Shown piece after piece: positions 15,171 through 22,212 of a DNA stretch of 42,694 nt. Positions within the stretch are counted from its first letter, which is position 1. Every line of letters starts with the position of its first letter. The notes under the pieces were generated by a model that did not search any database, was not told where the DNA came from, and saw only the letters and a program-made list of their open reading frames with translations. The stretch spans positions 1-42,694 of the forward strand of contig JAUQOX010000002.1 of NCBI GenBank assembly GCA_030550695.1, written 5' to 3'. This stretch comes from Gemmatimonadota bacterium (GTDB lineage Bacteria; Gemmatimonadota; Gemmatimonadetes; Longimicrobiales; Gaopeijiaceae). Both the position numbers and the translations under genes were made by a program.

Positions 15171-15800
15171 ATGGCCAAGACGGTACGGCCCGAGGCGGGC
15201 CCTGGGAGGCTCGATACCACGGACCTGTCCAAGGTCCCTTTCCGGGAGCTGGTCAGGGAGATGATCCGGCGCCTCGACCCCGACCCCGACAGGGAAGGCC
15301 TGGCCCGGACCCCCGAAAGGGTGGAGAGGGCTTTCGGGTTCCTGACCAAGGGGTACCGGATGACCCCCGCCGAGGCCATCGGGGATGGGATTTTCGAAGA
15401 ACACCATCACAACATGGTGCTGGTGAAGGACATCGAGCTCTACTCCCTTTGCGAGCACCATCTTCTGCCCTTCTTCGGCAAGGCCCACGTGGCCTACATC
15501 CCCGACGGGAAGATCATGGGCCTGAGCAAAGCGGCCCGTCTGGTGGAGATGTATGCCCGCCGCTTCCAGGTCCAGGAACGCCTGACGGAGCAGATTGCCC
15601 AGGCCATTTGGGACTCCATCCAGCCCCTGGGGGTCGGAGTGGTGGTGGAGGCCTACCACTTGTGCATGATGATGCGGGGGGTGGAGAAGCAGAACTCCAA
15701 GACCATCACCTCGGCCATGAGGGGCTCCTTCCTGCGGGATCAGAAAACCCGCGACGAGTTCCTGCGCCTTTCCATGGCCGGCCACGTGCTGTTGTCCTGA
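15171..15800 (+). CDS. folE: GTP cyclohydrolase I
   Basis: A 209-residue FolE that converts GTP to 7,8-dihydroneopterin triphosphate, the first step of folate and queuosine synthesis. Visible motifs are REGLARTPERVERAF, the zinc and active-site region LYSLCEHHLLPFFGKAHVAY, IMGLSKAARLVEMYARRFQVQERLT (shown here by its ends, IMGLSKAARL and FQVQERLT), VVVEAYHLCMMMRGVEK and KTITSAMRGSF. Both zinc-ligand cysteines (CEHH and HLCM) and histidines are present. Length is normal for the bacterial type I enzyme. It is followed 102 bases later by queD, which uses its product, so the pair suggests a queuosine or 7-deazapurine route, with folate synthesis also served. Confidence 0.97.
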   Translation: MAKTVRPEAGPGRLDTTDLSKVPFRELVREMIRRLDPDPDREGLARTPERVERAFGFLTKGYRMTPAEAIGDGIFEEHHHNMVLVKDIELYSLCEHHLLPFFGKAHVAYIPDGKIMGLSKAARLVEMYARRFQVQERLTEQIAQAIWDSIQPLGVGVVVEAYHLCMMMRGVEKQNSKTITSAMRGSFLRDQKTRDEFLRLSMAGHVLLS

Positions 15801-15815
15801 AGCCTGCAAAACCGC

Positions 15816-15837
15816 GTCTTTCGGCGCCGCCGAAGAC
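15816..15837 (+). other. Intercistronic hairpin between folE and queD
   Basis: GTCTT-T-CGG pairs with CCG-AAGAC around a 5-base loop (8 bp with one bulged T). No T tract follows. It could attenuate, process or protect the folE-queD message; the function is not determined by sequence. Confidence 0.35.
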
Positions 15838-15902
15838 CGCCCTGGCCGGCTTCGCAACGACGAGTCTCGAAAACCCATCCAGGAGATTGCGGTTCCACGA
15901 GC

Positions 15903-16313
15903 ATGTACACCATTGCAGTTCAAGCGCACTACGATGCTGCGCATTACCTCCGGGATTACCAAGGCAAGTGTGCCCGTCTCCACGGTCATCGCTACGTGGT
16001 GGAGGTGGCCCTGCGGACGCGGGAAGTGGGGCCCAAGGGCATGGCCTGTGACTTCACCGACCTCAAGGCCTTGTTGAAGGAGCTTGCCGAGCGCTTCGAC
16101 CATCAGAACCTGAACGAGATTCCCCCCTTCGACGTGCTGGAAAGCACGGCGGAAAACCAGGCCCGCTATTTCTTCGACGAGATGAAGAAGCGCCTTCCGC
16201 CCCACCTGGCCGACGGGCTCCTGTATGCCCGGGTCATGGAAAGTCCCGGGCAATGGGCGCAGTACAGCCCCCTCCCCGACGGAGGGCCCATCCCCCCCTT
16301 CGGGGGGGCTTGA
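15903..16313 (+). CDS. queD: 6-carboxy-5,6,7,8-tetrahydropterin synthase (QueD)
   Basis: A 136-residue protein of the PTPS/QueD family, which converts dihydroneopterin triphosphate to 6-carboxytetrahydropterin for queuosine synthesis. The zinc histidines are in YDAAHYL and LHGHRY, and the catalytic Cys lies in the C-x3-HGH motif GKCARLHGH, typical of QueD. DFTDLK, FDHQNLNEIPP and the glutamate of VMESPGQWAQY complete the active site. A C-terminal PDGGPIPPFGGA is a short extra tail. AGGAG occurs about 17 bases before the ATG, further than ideal. It follows folE, its substrate supplier, and precedes the zinc-ribbon gene by 13 bases. Confidence 0.93.
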   Translation: MYTIAVQAHYDAAHYLRDYQGKCARLHGHRYVVEVALRTREVGPKGMACDFTDLKALLKELAERFDHQNLNEIPPFDVLESTAENQARYFFDEMKKRLPPHLADGLLYARVMESPGQWAQYSPLPDGGPIPPFGGA

Positions 16314-16326
16314 GGCTGCCTGTCCC

Positions 16327-16989
16327 GTGCATCTTCTCCTCACCGACCGACTGGTCTGTCCTCGGTGCGGGCCGCCCTTCGGGCTCATTCTCCTGGCCGA
16401 CGAAGTGCGGGAGCGCCGGATCCTCCGGGGGCGCTTCGGCTGTTCCAACTGTCGGGACGCCTTTCCGGTGGAGGGGGGGTTCGGAGACCTTCGTCCTCCC
16501 CCCCGCCGGCCCCTTCCCCCGCCGGAGGCCCCCCCTTCCCCTCCGGACCCCGAGGCTTCCCTCCGGTTGGCGGCCCTTCTGGGGGTTACCGGAGGGCCGG
16601 GGATGATCCTCATCCGGGGTCCGGCGGCGGAGGCAGGTCCTTGGCTGGCCTCCCGCCTTGCAGGGGTGGAGGTGGTGGTGGAGGATCCCTCCGTCCGGAG
16701 GCTCCACGAGGCCGAGGGGCTGAGCCGCATGGTGGCCGGCCTCCCCCTGCCCTTCTTCCCCGCAAGCTTCCGGGGAGTCGTGCTCTCGGGGTCGTACTCC
16801 CCAGAGGACCTGGCCGAGGCGGTGCGGGTGGTGGCTCCGGGAGCCAGGGTGGTCGCCCTCGGGGCCCCCGGGGGGACGGCGGAAAAGCTGGCCGAGTTGG
16901 GGGCGGAACTGTTGTGGGACGAGGGGGGGGTGGTGGTGGGCAGGGTAGGGCGCCCCCAGCCCCCGCTGGTCAGCTTGAAGCTCCGCTGA
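16327..16989 (+). CDS. Zinc-ribbon (Trm112-like) protein with methyltransferase-like C-terminus
   Basis: A 220-residue protein with two parts. Residues 7-56 form a Trm112-like zinc ribbon: CPRC at 11-14 and CSNC at 39-42, followed by AFPVEGGFGDLR, the usual end of such ribbons. After a Pro-rich linker, residues about 77-215 have alternating strands and helices (GMILIRGPAAEAGPWLASRL, VEVVVEDPSV, FRGVVLSGS, LAEAVRVVAPGARVVALGAP) resembling a Rossmann methyltransferase but without the acidic GxGxG-type SAM motif. It may be an inactive methyltransferase-like partner. The GTG at 16327 was chosen because the ribbon begins at once; a start at 16225 would overlap queD by about 90 bases. No specific function can be named. 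Confidence 0.72.
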   Translation: MHLLLTDRLVCPRCGPPFGLILLADEVRERRILRGRFGCSNCRDAFPVEGGFGDLRPPPRRPLPPPEAPPSPPDPEASLRLAALLGVTGGPGMILIRGPAAEAGPWLASRLAGVEVVVEDPSVRRLHEAEGLSRMVAGLPLPFFPASFRGVVLSGSYSPEDLAEAVRVVAPGARVVALGAPGGTAEKLAELGAELLWDEGGVVVGRVGRPQPPLVSLKLR

Positions 16990-17113
16990 AAGACTCGGGG
17001 GCGTGGGCTTCCGGTTCCGGGGCGCTAGGCGCCGCATTGCAGCACCCTTGGGCCGGGAATAGCTTAACCCCGCGAAAGCCCATGGACCTTCGGTGACGAG
17101 GTAAGAACGCCCC

Positions 17114-17542
17114 ATGTCCTTCTGGAAGCACCTTTTCGGGGGAAGGCGGGGTCAGTCCCGGGTGGACTACTACGAGGAGGGGGTGGAACTCCTGGGAGAG
17201 GGCAAGTTCCACGAAGCCCTCACCTCCCTTCGGCTCGCCCTGAAGGAGAAGCCCGGCGATCCGGTGATCCTCCAGCAAATTGCCATCGCGTACACGCGGA
17301 TCGGCATGACGGACGAGGCGGCCAAGACGTACCGCCACGTTCTCCAGAAGGACCCGAAGGCCGTGGGGGCCCACTACGGTCTCGCCTTCCTGCTCCTCCG
17401 CTCCGGGCACCCCGACGAAGCCATCCCCCATCTCCGGGCCTTCCTGGCCGATCCACCTGCCGGGCCCGGGGCCGCCGAGCATGTGGCCCACGCCCGGGCT
17501 ACCCTGGCCCAGCTTACGGGAGAGGACCATGAGCAGCGTTGA
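17114..17542 (+). CDS. TPR-repeat protein, 142 aa
   Basis: A 142-residue protein starting MSFWKHLFGGRRGQSR, followed by at least three tetratricopeptide repeats: YEEGVELLGEGKFHEALTSL, then PVILQQIAIAYTRIGMTDEA, then VGAHYGLAFLLLRSGHPDEA, each with the TPR spacing of small and large residues. TPR arrays are protein-binding scaffolds; no partner is indicated. There is no clear signal peptide, although the FWKHLF start could touch a membrane. The stop overlaps the OsmC gene by 14 bases, so they are one transcriptional unit. Confidence 0.85.
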   Translation: MSFWKHLFGGRRGQSRVDYYEEGVELLGEGKFHEALTSLRLALKEKPGDPVILQQIAIAYTRIGMTDEAAKTYRHVLQKDPKAVGAHYGLAFLLLRSGHPDEAIPHLRAFLADPPAGPGAAEHVAHARATLAQLTGEDHEQR

Positions 17543-17963
17543 GTCGGTTCCTGTCCAAAAGAGGGTGAGCCTCACCTGGAGCGGCACCGGCATGGAGTAC
17601 CGAGGTCTCACGGAGGGTGGGGCCACGGCCCTCCTGGACGGTCAGGGGAAGGCGGGCCCTACCCCCATGGAGGCCTTGCTCCTGGCCCTGGCGGGGTGCA
17701 TGGCGGCGGATGTGCAGGTGATCCTGGAACGGTCTCGGGTCCCCTTCCGGGGCCTGGAGGTGGAGGTGGAGGGGGAGCGGGCCCCGGAGCATCCCAAGCG
17801 TTACACGCGGATCTCCCTGACCTACCGGGTGGCGGGTCCCGGCCCGGAGCACCAGGGCAAGCTGGAGCGGGCGGTGGAGCTGTCCCGGGAGAAGTTTTGC
17901 TCCGTGCTCCATTCTCTGCGGCCGGACATTCAGGTGGATGCCCGGATCCAGAGGGAACCGTGA
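17529..17963 (+). CDS. OsmC family protein
   Basis: A 144-residue OsmC/Ohr-fold protein. The two conserved cysteines that form the peroxidatic pair lie in LLALAGCMAADVQVIL and SREKFCSVLHSL. TPMEALLLALAGC is the classic OsmC motif. The sequence is of the YhfA-like OsmC branch rather than Ohr. OsmC proteins reduce organic hydroperoxides, but branch function is uncertain. The ATG at 17529 is inside the end of the TPR gene; GAGAGGAC gives a reasonable ribosome-binding site. Confidence 0.88.
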   Translation: MSSVESVPVQKRVSLTWSGTGMEYRGLTEGGATALLDGQGKAGPTPMEALLLALAGCMAADVQVILERSRVPFRGLEVEVEGERAPEHPKRYTRISLTYRVAGPGPEHQGKLERAVELSREKFCSVLHSLRPDIQVDARIQREP

Positions 17964-18037
17964 CCCGGCTTTCCCCGGGGGTTTGAGGCAAGGCGGGCCC
18001 TGTTCGACCCGCCCGATCCCTGGCCCATGAGGAGGGG

Positions 18038-18376
18038 GTGTCAGCGGTGTCCGGAGAGAGTCTGGTTCGCGTGGTGTTCGTGACGGTCCCGGACCGTGAG
18101 CAGGGGGTGGCCTTGGCCCGGAGGGTGGTGGAAGAAGGGCTGGCCGCCTGCGGAACCGTCTTGGGAGGAGGGGTCTCGGTGTACCGTTGGAAGGGGAGCG
18201 TCCAGGAGGACCCCGAGGCCCTGGTGGTGTTCAAGACGGCCGCCGCCCGGGTGGAGGAGCTGATGCGAAGGGTCGTGGAATGGCACCCCTACGAGGTGCC
18301 GGAGGTCCTGGCCTTGCCCGTGGAGGCGGGCCATCCCCCTTACCTGGCCTGGGTCCTGGGGGAAGAAGGGGGTTGA
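18038..18376 (+). CDS. cutA: Divalent-ion tolerance protein CutA
   Basis: A 112-residue CutA1 protein, a trimeric ferredoxin-like fold related in shape to PII proteins. The pattern VRVVFVTVPDREQGVALARRVVEEGLAAC is seen at its ends (VVFVTVPD, EEGLAACGTV). Then come VYRWKGSVQEDPEALVVFKT and VEWHPYEVPEVLALPVEAGHPPYLAWV, cited by HPYEVPEVLALPV and PPYLAW, which are strong CutA signatures. The metal-tolerance role is historical and the true function is unsettled. The start is a GTG at 18038 or 18047; the ribosome-binding site GAGGAGGGG suits the second slightly better. It ends 4 bases before the next gene. Confidence 0.93.
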   Translation: MSAVSGESLVRVVFVTVPDREQGVALARRVVEEGLAACGTVLGGGVSVYRWKGSVQEDPEALVVFKTAAARVEELMRRVVEWHPYEVPEVLALPVEAGHPPYLAWVLGEEGG

Positions 18377-18380
18377 GCCC

Positions 18381-19238
18381 ATGCCCGGAAAAGGAGGGGC
18401 GGGGCGGGGACGCAAACGGCCCTCGGCCCCCCCCGGCGGGGAGGTTCAGGAGCGTCTGCCGGGGTTGGGGGAGCCTGAGGGGGGAGGGGAGGAGGAAGGG
18501 GGGGAGGCCCCCGAGGGTGCGGCGCCCTCCGACGGCTTCGAAGGAGAGGTGGAGGTCCGGGAGGGAGGATGCCCGGCCGCTGGGGAAGCCGGAGGGGAGG
18601 GGGACCTGCCGGCGTGGGAGGAGCCGGTCCCGTGCGGGGGGAAGGACCTGCCGGCTCCCGGCCCCGGGGGGGAGCCGCCGGAGGCCGAGGAGGCCGCTCC
18701 GGAGCCTCCGCCCCCCCCGGACCCTCCCTCCCGCGTCTTCCTCCAGCGGGGGATTCGATTGGAGCAGGCCGGGGACCACGAAGGGGCCGTGGGGTGCTTC
18801 CGGGAGGCCTTGGCCCTGGACCCCGACTGCCCGGATTCGTGGACAGCCTTGGGGGGGGCGCTCACGGCCGTGGGGCGGTTCGCCGAGGCGGAGGAAGCTC
18901 TGCGGCACGCCCTCCGCCTGAAGCCGGAGGACCCCTCGGTCCGCTTCCGCCTGGGGATCCTCTCCTACCGGCGTGGCCTCTATGGGCAGGCGTCGGAAGA
19001 ACTGGGTCGGGCCTGCCGCCTGGCCCCCGAGGACGGATGGGCCCATTTTTACCGTGCTGAGGCGTTGAACCGATTGGACCGGGTGGAGGAGGCCTTGGAG
19101 GCGGCCTGGAAGGCCGTGGAACTTCTCCCGTCTCACCCCCGGGCCCACTACCTGCTGGGAATCCTCTTGGACAAGCAGAACCTTCCCCAGGAAGCCGCCC
19201 GGTGCTACCGGCGGGCCCGGGACCTGGGCGGATCATGA
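18381..19238 (+). CDS. TPR protein with long acidic low-complexity N-terminus
   Basis: A 285-residue protein. Residues 1-115 are Gly/Glu/Pro/Ala rich and strongly acidic after a short basic start (GRGRKRP), probably disordered. Residues about 116-280 carry four tetratricopeptide repeats: FLQRGIRLEQAGDHEGAVGC, SWTALGGALTAVGRFAEAEE, VRFRLGILSYRRGLYGQASE and AHYLLGILLDKQNLPQEAAR, plus a fifth weaker one. It is a protein-interaction scaffold of unknown partner. No signal peptide is seen. The stop overlaps the macro-like gene in ATGA. It is the second TPR gene within 1.3 kb, but the two share only the general repeat. Confidence 0.82.
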   Translation: MPGKGGAGRGRKRPSAPPGGEVQERLPGLGEPEGGGEEEGGEAPEGAAPSDGFEGEVEVREGGCPAAGEAGGEGDLPAWEEPVPCGGKDLPAPGPGGEPPEAEEAAPEPPPPPDPPSRVFLQRGIRLEQAGDHEGAVGCFREALALDPDCPDSWTALGGALTAVGRFAEAEEALRHALRLKPEDPSVRFRLGILSYRRGLYGQASEELGRACRLAPEDGWAHFYRAEALNRLDRVEEALEAAWKAVELLPSHPRAHYLLGILLDKQNLPQEAARCYRRARDLGGS

Positions 19239-19759
19239 TCCGGGTGGTCTTGTCGGAACTGGCGGACATGGAGTGCGAGGGAATCCTCCGGTCCGTAGCC
19301 GCCGACCTCTCCGCCGACACCCCCGTAAGCCGGTCGGTGGAACTCGGCGCCGGCACGGAGGTCATGGCTCGGCTCTACGCCATGGCCCCCCTTCCCGTGG
19401 GCGCGGCGGTGATCACCCCCGGGGGGGACCTCAAAGCAGGGTTCCTCATCCATGTGGTGCTCCGGTCCGCCGAGGAGCCGGTGCGCCCCGAGGGGGTCCG
19501 GGCCGCCCTCCTCAACGGCCTGCGGCGGGCCCACGAATGGGGGATGGCCAGCCTGGCCCTGCCCCCCTTGGGGGTAGGCGCCGGCAACCTTCTGGCGGAG
19601 GATTCCGCCGCCGTCATGGTTCCCCTTATCCAGGGCCATCAGCTCCAGCACGAGCACCCCTCCGAGGTGGTGATCGTGGCCTCCAGCGAGTACGAGCGGG
19701 ACGTGTTCGCCGTGGCGGTGGAAACCGCCCGACGCCGGGCGGCGGCTCGGGAGAACTGA
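19235..19759 (+). CDS. Macro-domain-like protein, ADP-ribose loops degenerate
   Basis: A 174-residue protein that resembles the macro domain in its middle and end: GAAVITPGGDLKAGFLIHVV matches the GxAxxTxGxxLpaxxviHxV stretch, and MASLALPPLGVGAGNLLAED matches the conserved SIAFPaISTGxxGxP loop. The expected N-terminal NAAN and GGGV loops that hold ADP-ribose are not present (RSVAADLSADTP stands there). It may bind a related ligand, or none. It is coupled to the upstream TPR gene by ATGA and is 11 bases before the transglutaminase-like gene. The family assignment is by pattern only. Confidence 0.68.
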   Translation: MIRVVLSELADMECEGILRSVAADLSADTPVSRSVELGAGTEVMARLYAMAPLPVGAAVITPGGDLKAGFLIHVVLRSAEEPVRPEGVRAALLNGLRRAHEWGMASLALPPLGVGAGNLLAEDSAAVMVPLIQGHQLQHEHPSEVVIVASSEYERDVFAVAVETARRRAAAREN

Positions 19760-19770
19760 GGGGGCCGAGG

Positions 19771-21351
19771 GTGAGGAAGCCGGGCCGGCGGGTTGTGGGG
19801 TGGAGCCTCCTGCTCCTCTGGGGGGTGGCGGTGGGGTGGCATGTGCGCCGGGAATACTTCGTTTCCGAAACGAAGCGCCTGGCGGAGGCGGCCCTGTCCC
19901 TTTCGCCGGGGATCAACTTCTACACCCTGCGCATGGGGGAGCGGGCTGTGGGCATGGCCACTTCCCGGCTGGACACGGTCCCCCAGGGCTTCGTCCTGGA
20001 GGACTTCCTCAGCCTCGAACTCCCCGCCCTGGGTCAGACGGGCCGGGCGGTGATGCGGACCCGGGTGGAGCTGGACCGGTCGTTGGGGATGAAGGCCTTT
20101 GCCTTTTCCCTGGACTCGGAGCTGGGGCGCTATGAAGCCCAGGGCACCGTGGAGGGCGATACCCTCCTGGTGGTGGCCCTCGAGTCCGCCGGGTCCGTGC
20201 AGAACGTCCGTTACCGCATGGCGGAGCGCCCGGTCTTTTCGGCGGTCCTTCCCATTCGGGTGGCCTTGGGGGAGGGGCTGGGGGTGGGGCGGCGCTTCAG
20301 GATCCCCGTGTTCGACCCCTCGACCCTCTCCACCCGGCACGTGGACATCCGGGTGGTGGCCCACGACACCCTGCTGATCCCCGACAGTGTGGAGGTGGAC
20401 CCCGCCACCGAGCGCTGGCGCCCCGCCCGGTTCGACACCGTGCCGGCCTGGAAGGTGGTGGAGACCTTCGGGGGGATCCAACTGGAAAGCTGGATGGACG
20501 AGGACGGGCGGATTCTCAAGGCCTCCACCCCCTTGGGGTTCTCCATGGAGAAGACGGAGTACGAGCTGGCGCGGCAGGCCCAGGAGGATTCCCGGCTGGC
20601 GGGGGGAGGCGGGAGGGGGGGAGACGTGATCCTGGCCACGGCCATCCAGAGCCAGGTGGACCTGGGGGAAACGGAAAACTACGATGAACTGTGGTTCGTC
20701 CTTTCCGGAGTGGATCTGGAGGGCTTTCGCCTGGAGGGGGGGCGCCAGAGCTTGCGGGGCGACACGTTGGTGGTTCGGCGCGAGGATTGGCCCAACCTCA
20801 ACCCCCCCTACGACCAGCTGCCGTATCCCCGCATGGATTTGGCCGAATATCTGCAACCTGAGCCCCTCATTCAGAGCGACGACGAGCGCATTGTCCGTGC
20901 GGCCGAGCAGATGGCCAACTTCAGGTTCATGTGGGACAAGAACCCCAAGCGCATCACCCGGGACCTGACCTTGGGGGTGAACCGGATGCTGACCAAGGAG
21001 GTCACCTTTTCCCTCCCCAATGCCGTGCAGGTGTTGGAAGGGCGCAAGGGCGATTGCAACGAGCACACGGTCCTTTTCGTGGCCATGGCCCGTGCCCTGG
21101 GGCTTCCGGCCCGGACGGCCGTGGGTCTCGTCTACGTGGACGGTGCGTTCTTCTATCATGCCTGGCCCGAAGTCTGGTTGGGGGAGTGGGTGGCGGTGGA
21201 TCCTACCTTCGGGCAGGTACCGGCCGATGCGGCTCACCTGCGCTTTGTGGTGGGCGGCCTGGCCAACCAGGTGGAGATCCTGCGGCTTATCGGCAACTTG
21301 CGGATCCAGGTGATCATCCCCCCCAAGGTCCGGGAGGACCGACCTTTATGA
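19771..21351 (+). CDS. Membrane-anchored transglutaminase-like protein
   Basis: A 526-residue protein with an N-terminal anchor (VVGWSLLLLWGVAVGW, residues about 8-23) and a large extracytoplasmic part. Residues about 30-330 form a beta-rich domain of unknown kind. Residues about 370-490 are a transglutaminase-like core: Cys in GRKGDCNEHTVLFVAMARAL, His in FFYHAWPEVWLGEW and Asp in VAVDPTFGQ, the complete Cys-His-Asp triad. Such proteins are often peptidases or peptide crosslinkers at the envelope. The start is a GTG at 19771; a long upstream in-frame reading overlaps the macro gene and is rejected. The stop overlaps the ABC ATPase start in ATGA, tying it to an exporter. Confidence 0.85.
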   Translation: MRKPGRRVVGWSLLLLWGVAVGWHVRREYFVSETKRLAEAALSLSPGINFYTLRMGERAVGMATSRLDTVPQGFVLEDFLSLELPALGQTGRAVMRTRVELDRSLGMKAFAFSLDSELGRYEAQGTVEGDTLLVVALESAGSVQNVRYRMAERPVFSAVLPIRVALGEGLGVGRRFRIPVFDPSTLSTRHVDIRVVAHDTLLIPDSVEVDPATERWRPARFDTVPAWKVVETFGGIQLESWMDEDGRILKASTPLGFSMEKTEYELARQAQEDSRLAGGGGRGGDVILATAIQSQVDLGETENYDELWFVLSGVDLEGFRLEGGRQSLRGDTLVVRREDWPNLNPPYDQLPYPRMDLAEYLQPEPLIQSDDERIVRAAEQMANFRFMWDKNPKRITRDLTLGVNRMLTKEVTFSLPNAVQVLEGRKGDCNEHTVLFVAMARALGLPARTAVGLVYVDGAFFYHAWPEVWLGEWVAVDPTFGQVPADAAHLRFVVGGLANQVEILRLIGNLRIQVIIPPKVREDRPL

Positions 21352-22208
21352 GCGGGGAATCTCCCCTTCGCCCTCTCCCCCAGCGCTTGCGGGAGCTCGC
21401 GCCTCACCTTCGCCCCCACCGGCCCTCGTCCACCCCTGAGGTTCTCAGGTTGGAGGGGGTGACCAAGTGCTACGGCTCCTTCCGGGCGGTGGACCGGGTG
21501 GAGTTGACGGTGCCCCGGGGGACCATCTTCGGTTTCTTGGGGCCCAACGGCGCGGGCAAGACCACCACGATCCGCATGATCGCCGGGGTGCTCAGGCCCA
21601 CCGAGGGCCGGATCGTCATCGGGGGCGACGATCTGGCCCTGAACCCCCAGCAGGCCAAAGCCAGGATCGGCTACATTCCCGACCGCCCCTACCTTTACGA
21701 AAAGCTTTCCGGCTCGGAGTTTCTCCGTTTCGTGGCAGGGCTGTGGGGTCGGGACGGCCGGGAGGCCGAGGAGCGGGCGGAACGATTCCTGGAACTCTTT
21801 GCCTTGTCGTCGTGGAAGCACGAGCTCATCGAGAGCTATTCCCACGGCATGCGCCAAAAGCTCCTCATCAGCTCGGCCCTTCTCCACCAGCCGGAACTCC
21901 TGGTGGTGGACGAGCCTCTGGTGGGGCTCGACCCCAAATCGGCCCGCATCCTGAAGGATCTCCTTCGCGTCTATGCTGCCGAGGGGGGCTCGGTGTTCCT
22001 GTCCTCCCACACCCTGGAAGTGGTGGAGGTCCTGTGCGACCGGCTGGCCATCATCCACGAGGGACGCCTCATTGCCCAAGGGACCATGGAGGAGCTCCGC
22101 CGCCAGGCAGGAGCCGGTGAAGCCCACCTGGAGGAGATCTTCCTCAAGGTGACGGGAGGCGACGAAGTGGAAGAACTCCTGGCGGGGATCCGGGGTGGGC
22201 AGGGGTAG
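21348..22208 (+). CDS. ABC-2 type transporter ATP-binding protein
   Basis: A 286-residue ABC ATPase of the CcmA/drug-and-polysaccharide exporter kind. Motifs are intact: Walker A GPNGAGKTTT, Q-loop region YIPDRPYLYEKLSG, signature YSHGMRQK (the usual variant in this class), Walker B with Glu LLVVDEPLVGLDP and H-loop SSHTLEV. The first ~30 residues (PLRPLPQRLRELAPHLRPHR) are an extra basic/proline segment. It energises the permease encoded next. Its ATG overlaps the transglutaminase stop, and a 4-base gap follows before the permease gene. Confidence 0.92.
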   Translation: MSGESPLRPLPQRLRELAPHLRPHRPSSTPEVLRLEGVTKCYGSFRAVDRVELTVPRGTIFGFLGPNGAGKTTTIRMIAGVLRPTEGRIVIGGDDLALNPQQAKARIGYIPDRPYLYEKLSGSEFLRFVAGLWGRDGREAEERAERFLELFALSSWKHELIESYSHGMRQKLLISSALLHQPELLVVDEPLVGLDPKSARILKDLLRVYAAEGGSVFLSSHTLEVVEVLCDRLAIIHEGRLIAQGTMEELRRQAGAGEAHLEEIFLKVTGGDEVEELLAGIRGGQG

Positions 22209-22212
22209 CGGG

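Noticed and set aside
14943..16730. Minus-strand open frame spanning folE and queD
   Set aside because: It covers two well-identified + strand genes and the intergenic RNA; its composition is that of a reverse-complement shadow.
19639..21237. Long minus-strand open frame opposite the transglutaminase gene
   Set aside because: His/Gly/Pro/Arg-rich shadow of a GC-rich gene; no domain, no start context, and the + strand has clear catalytic motifs.
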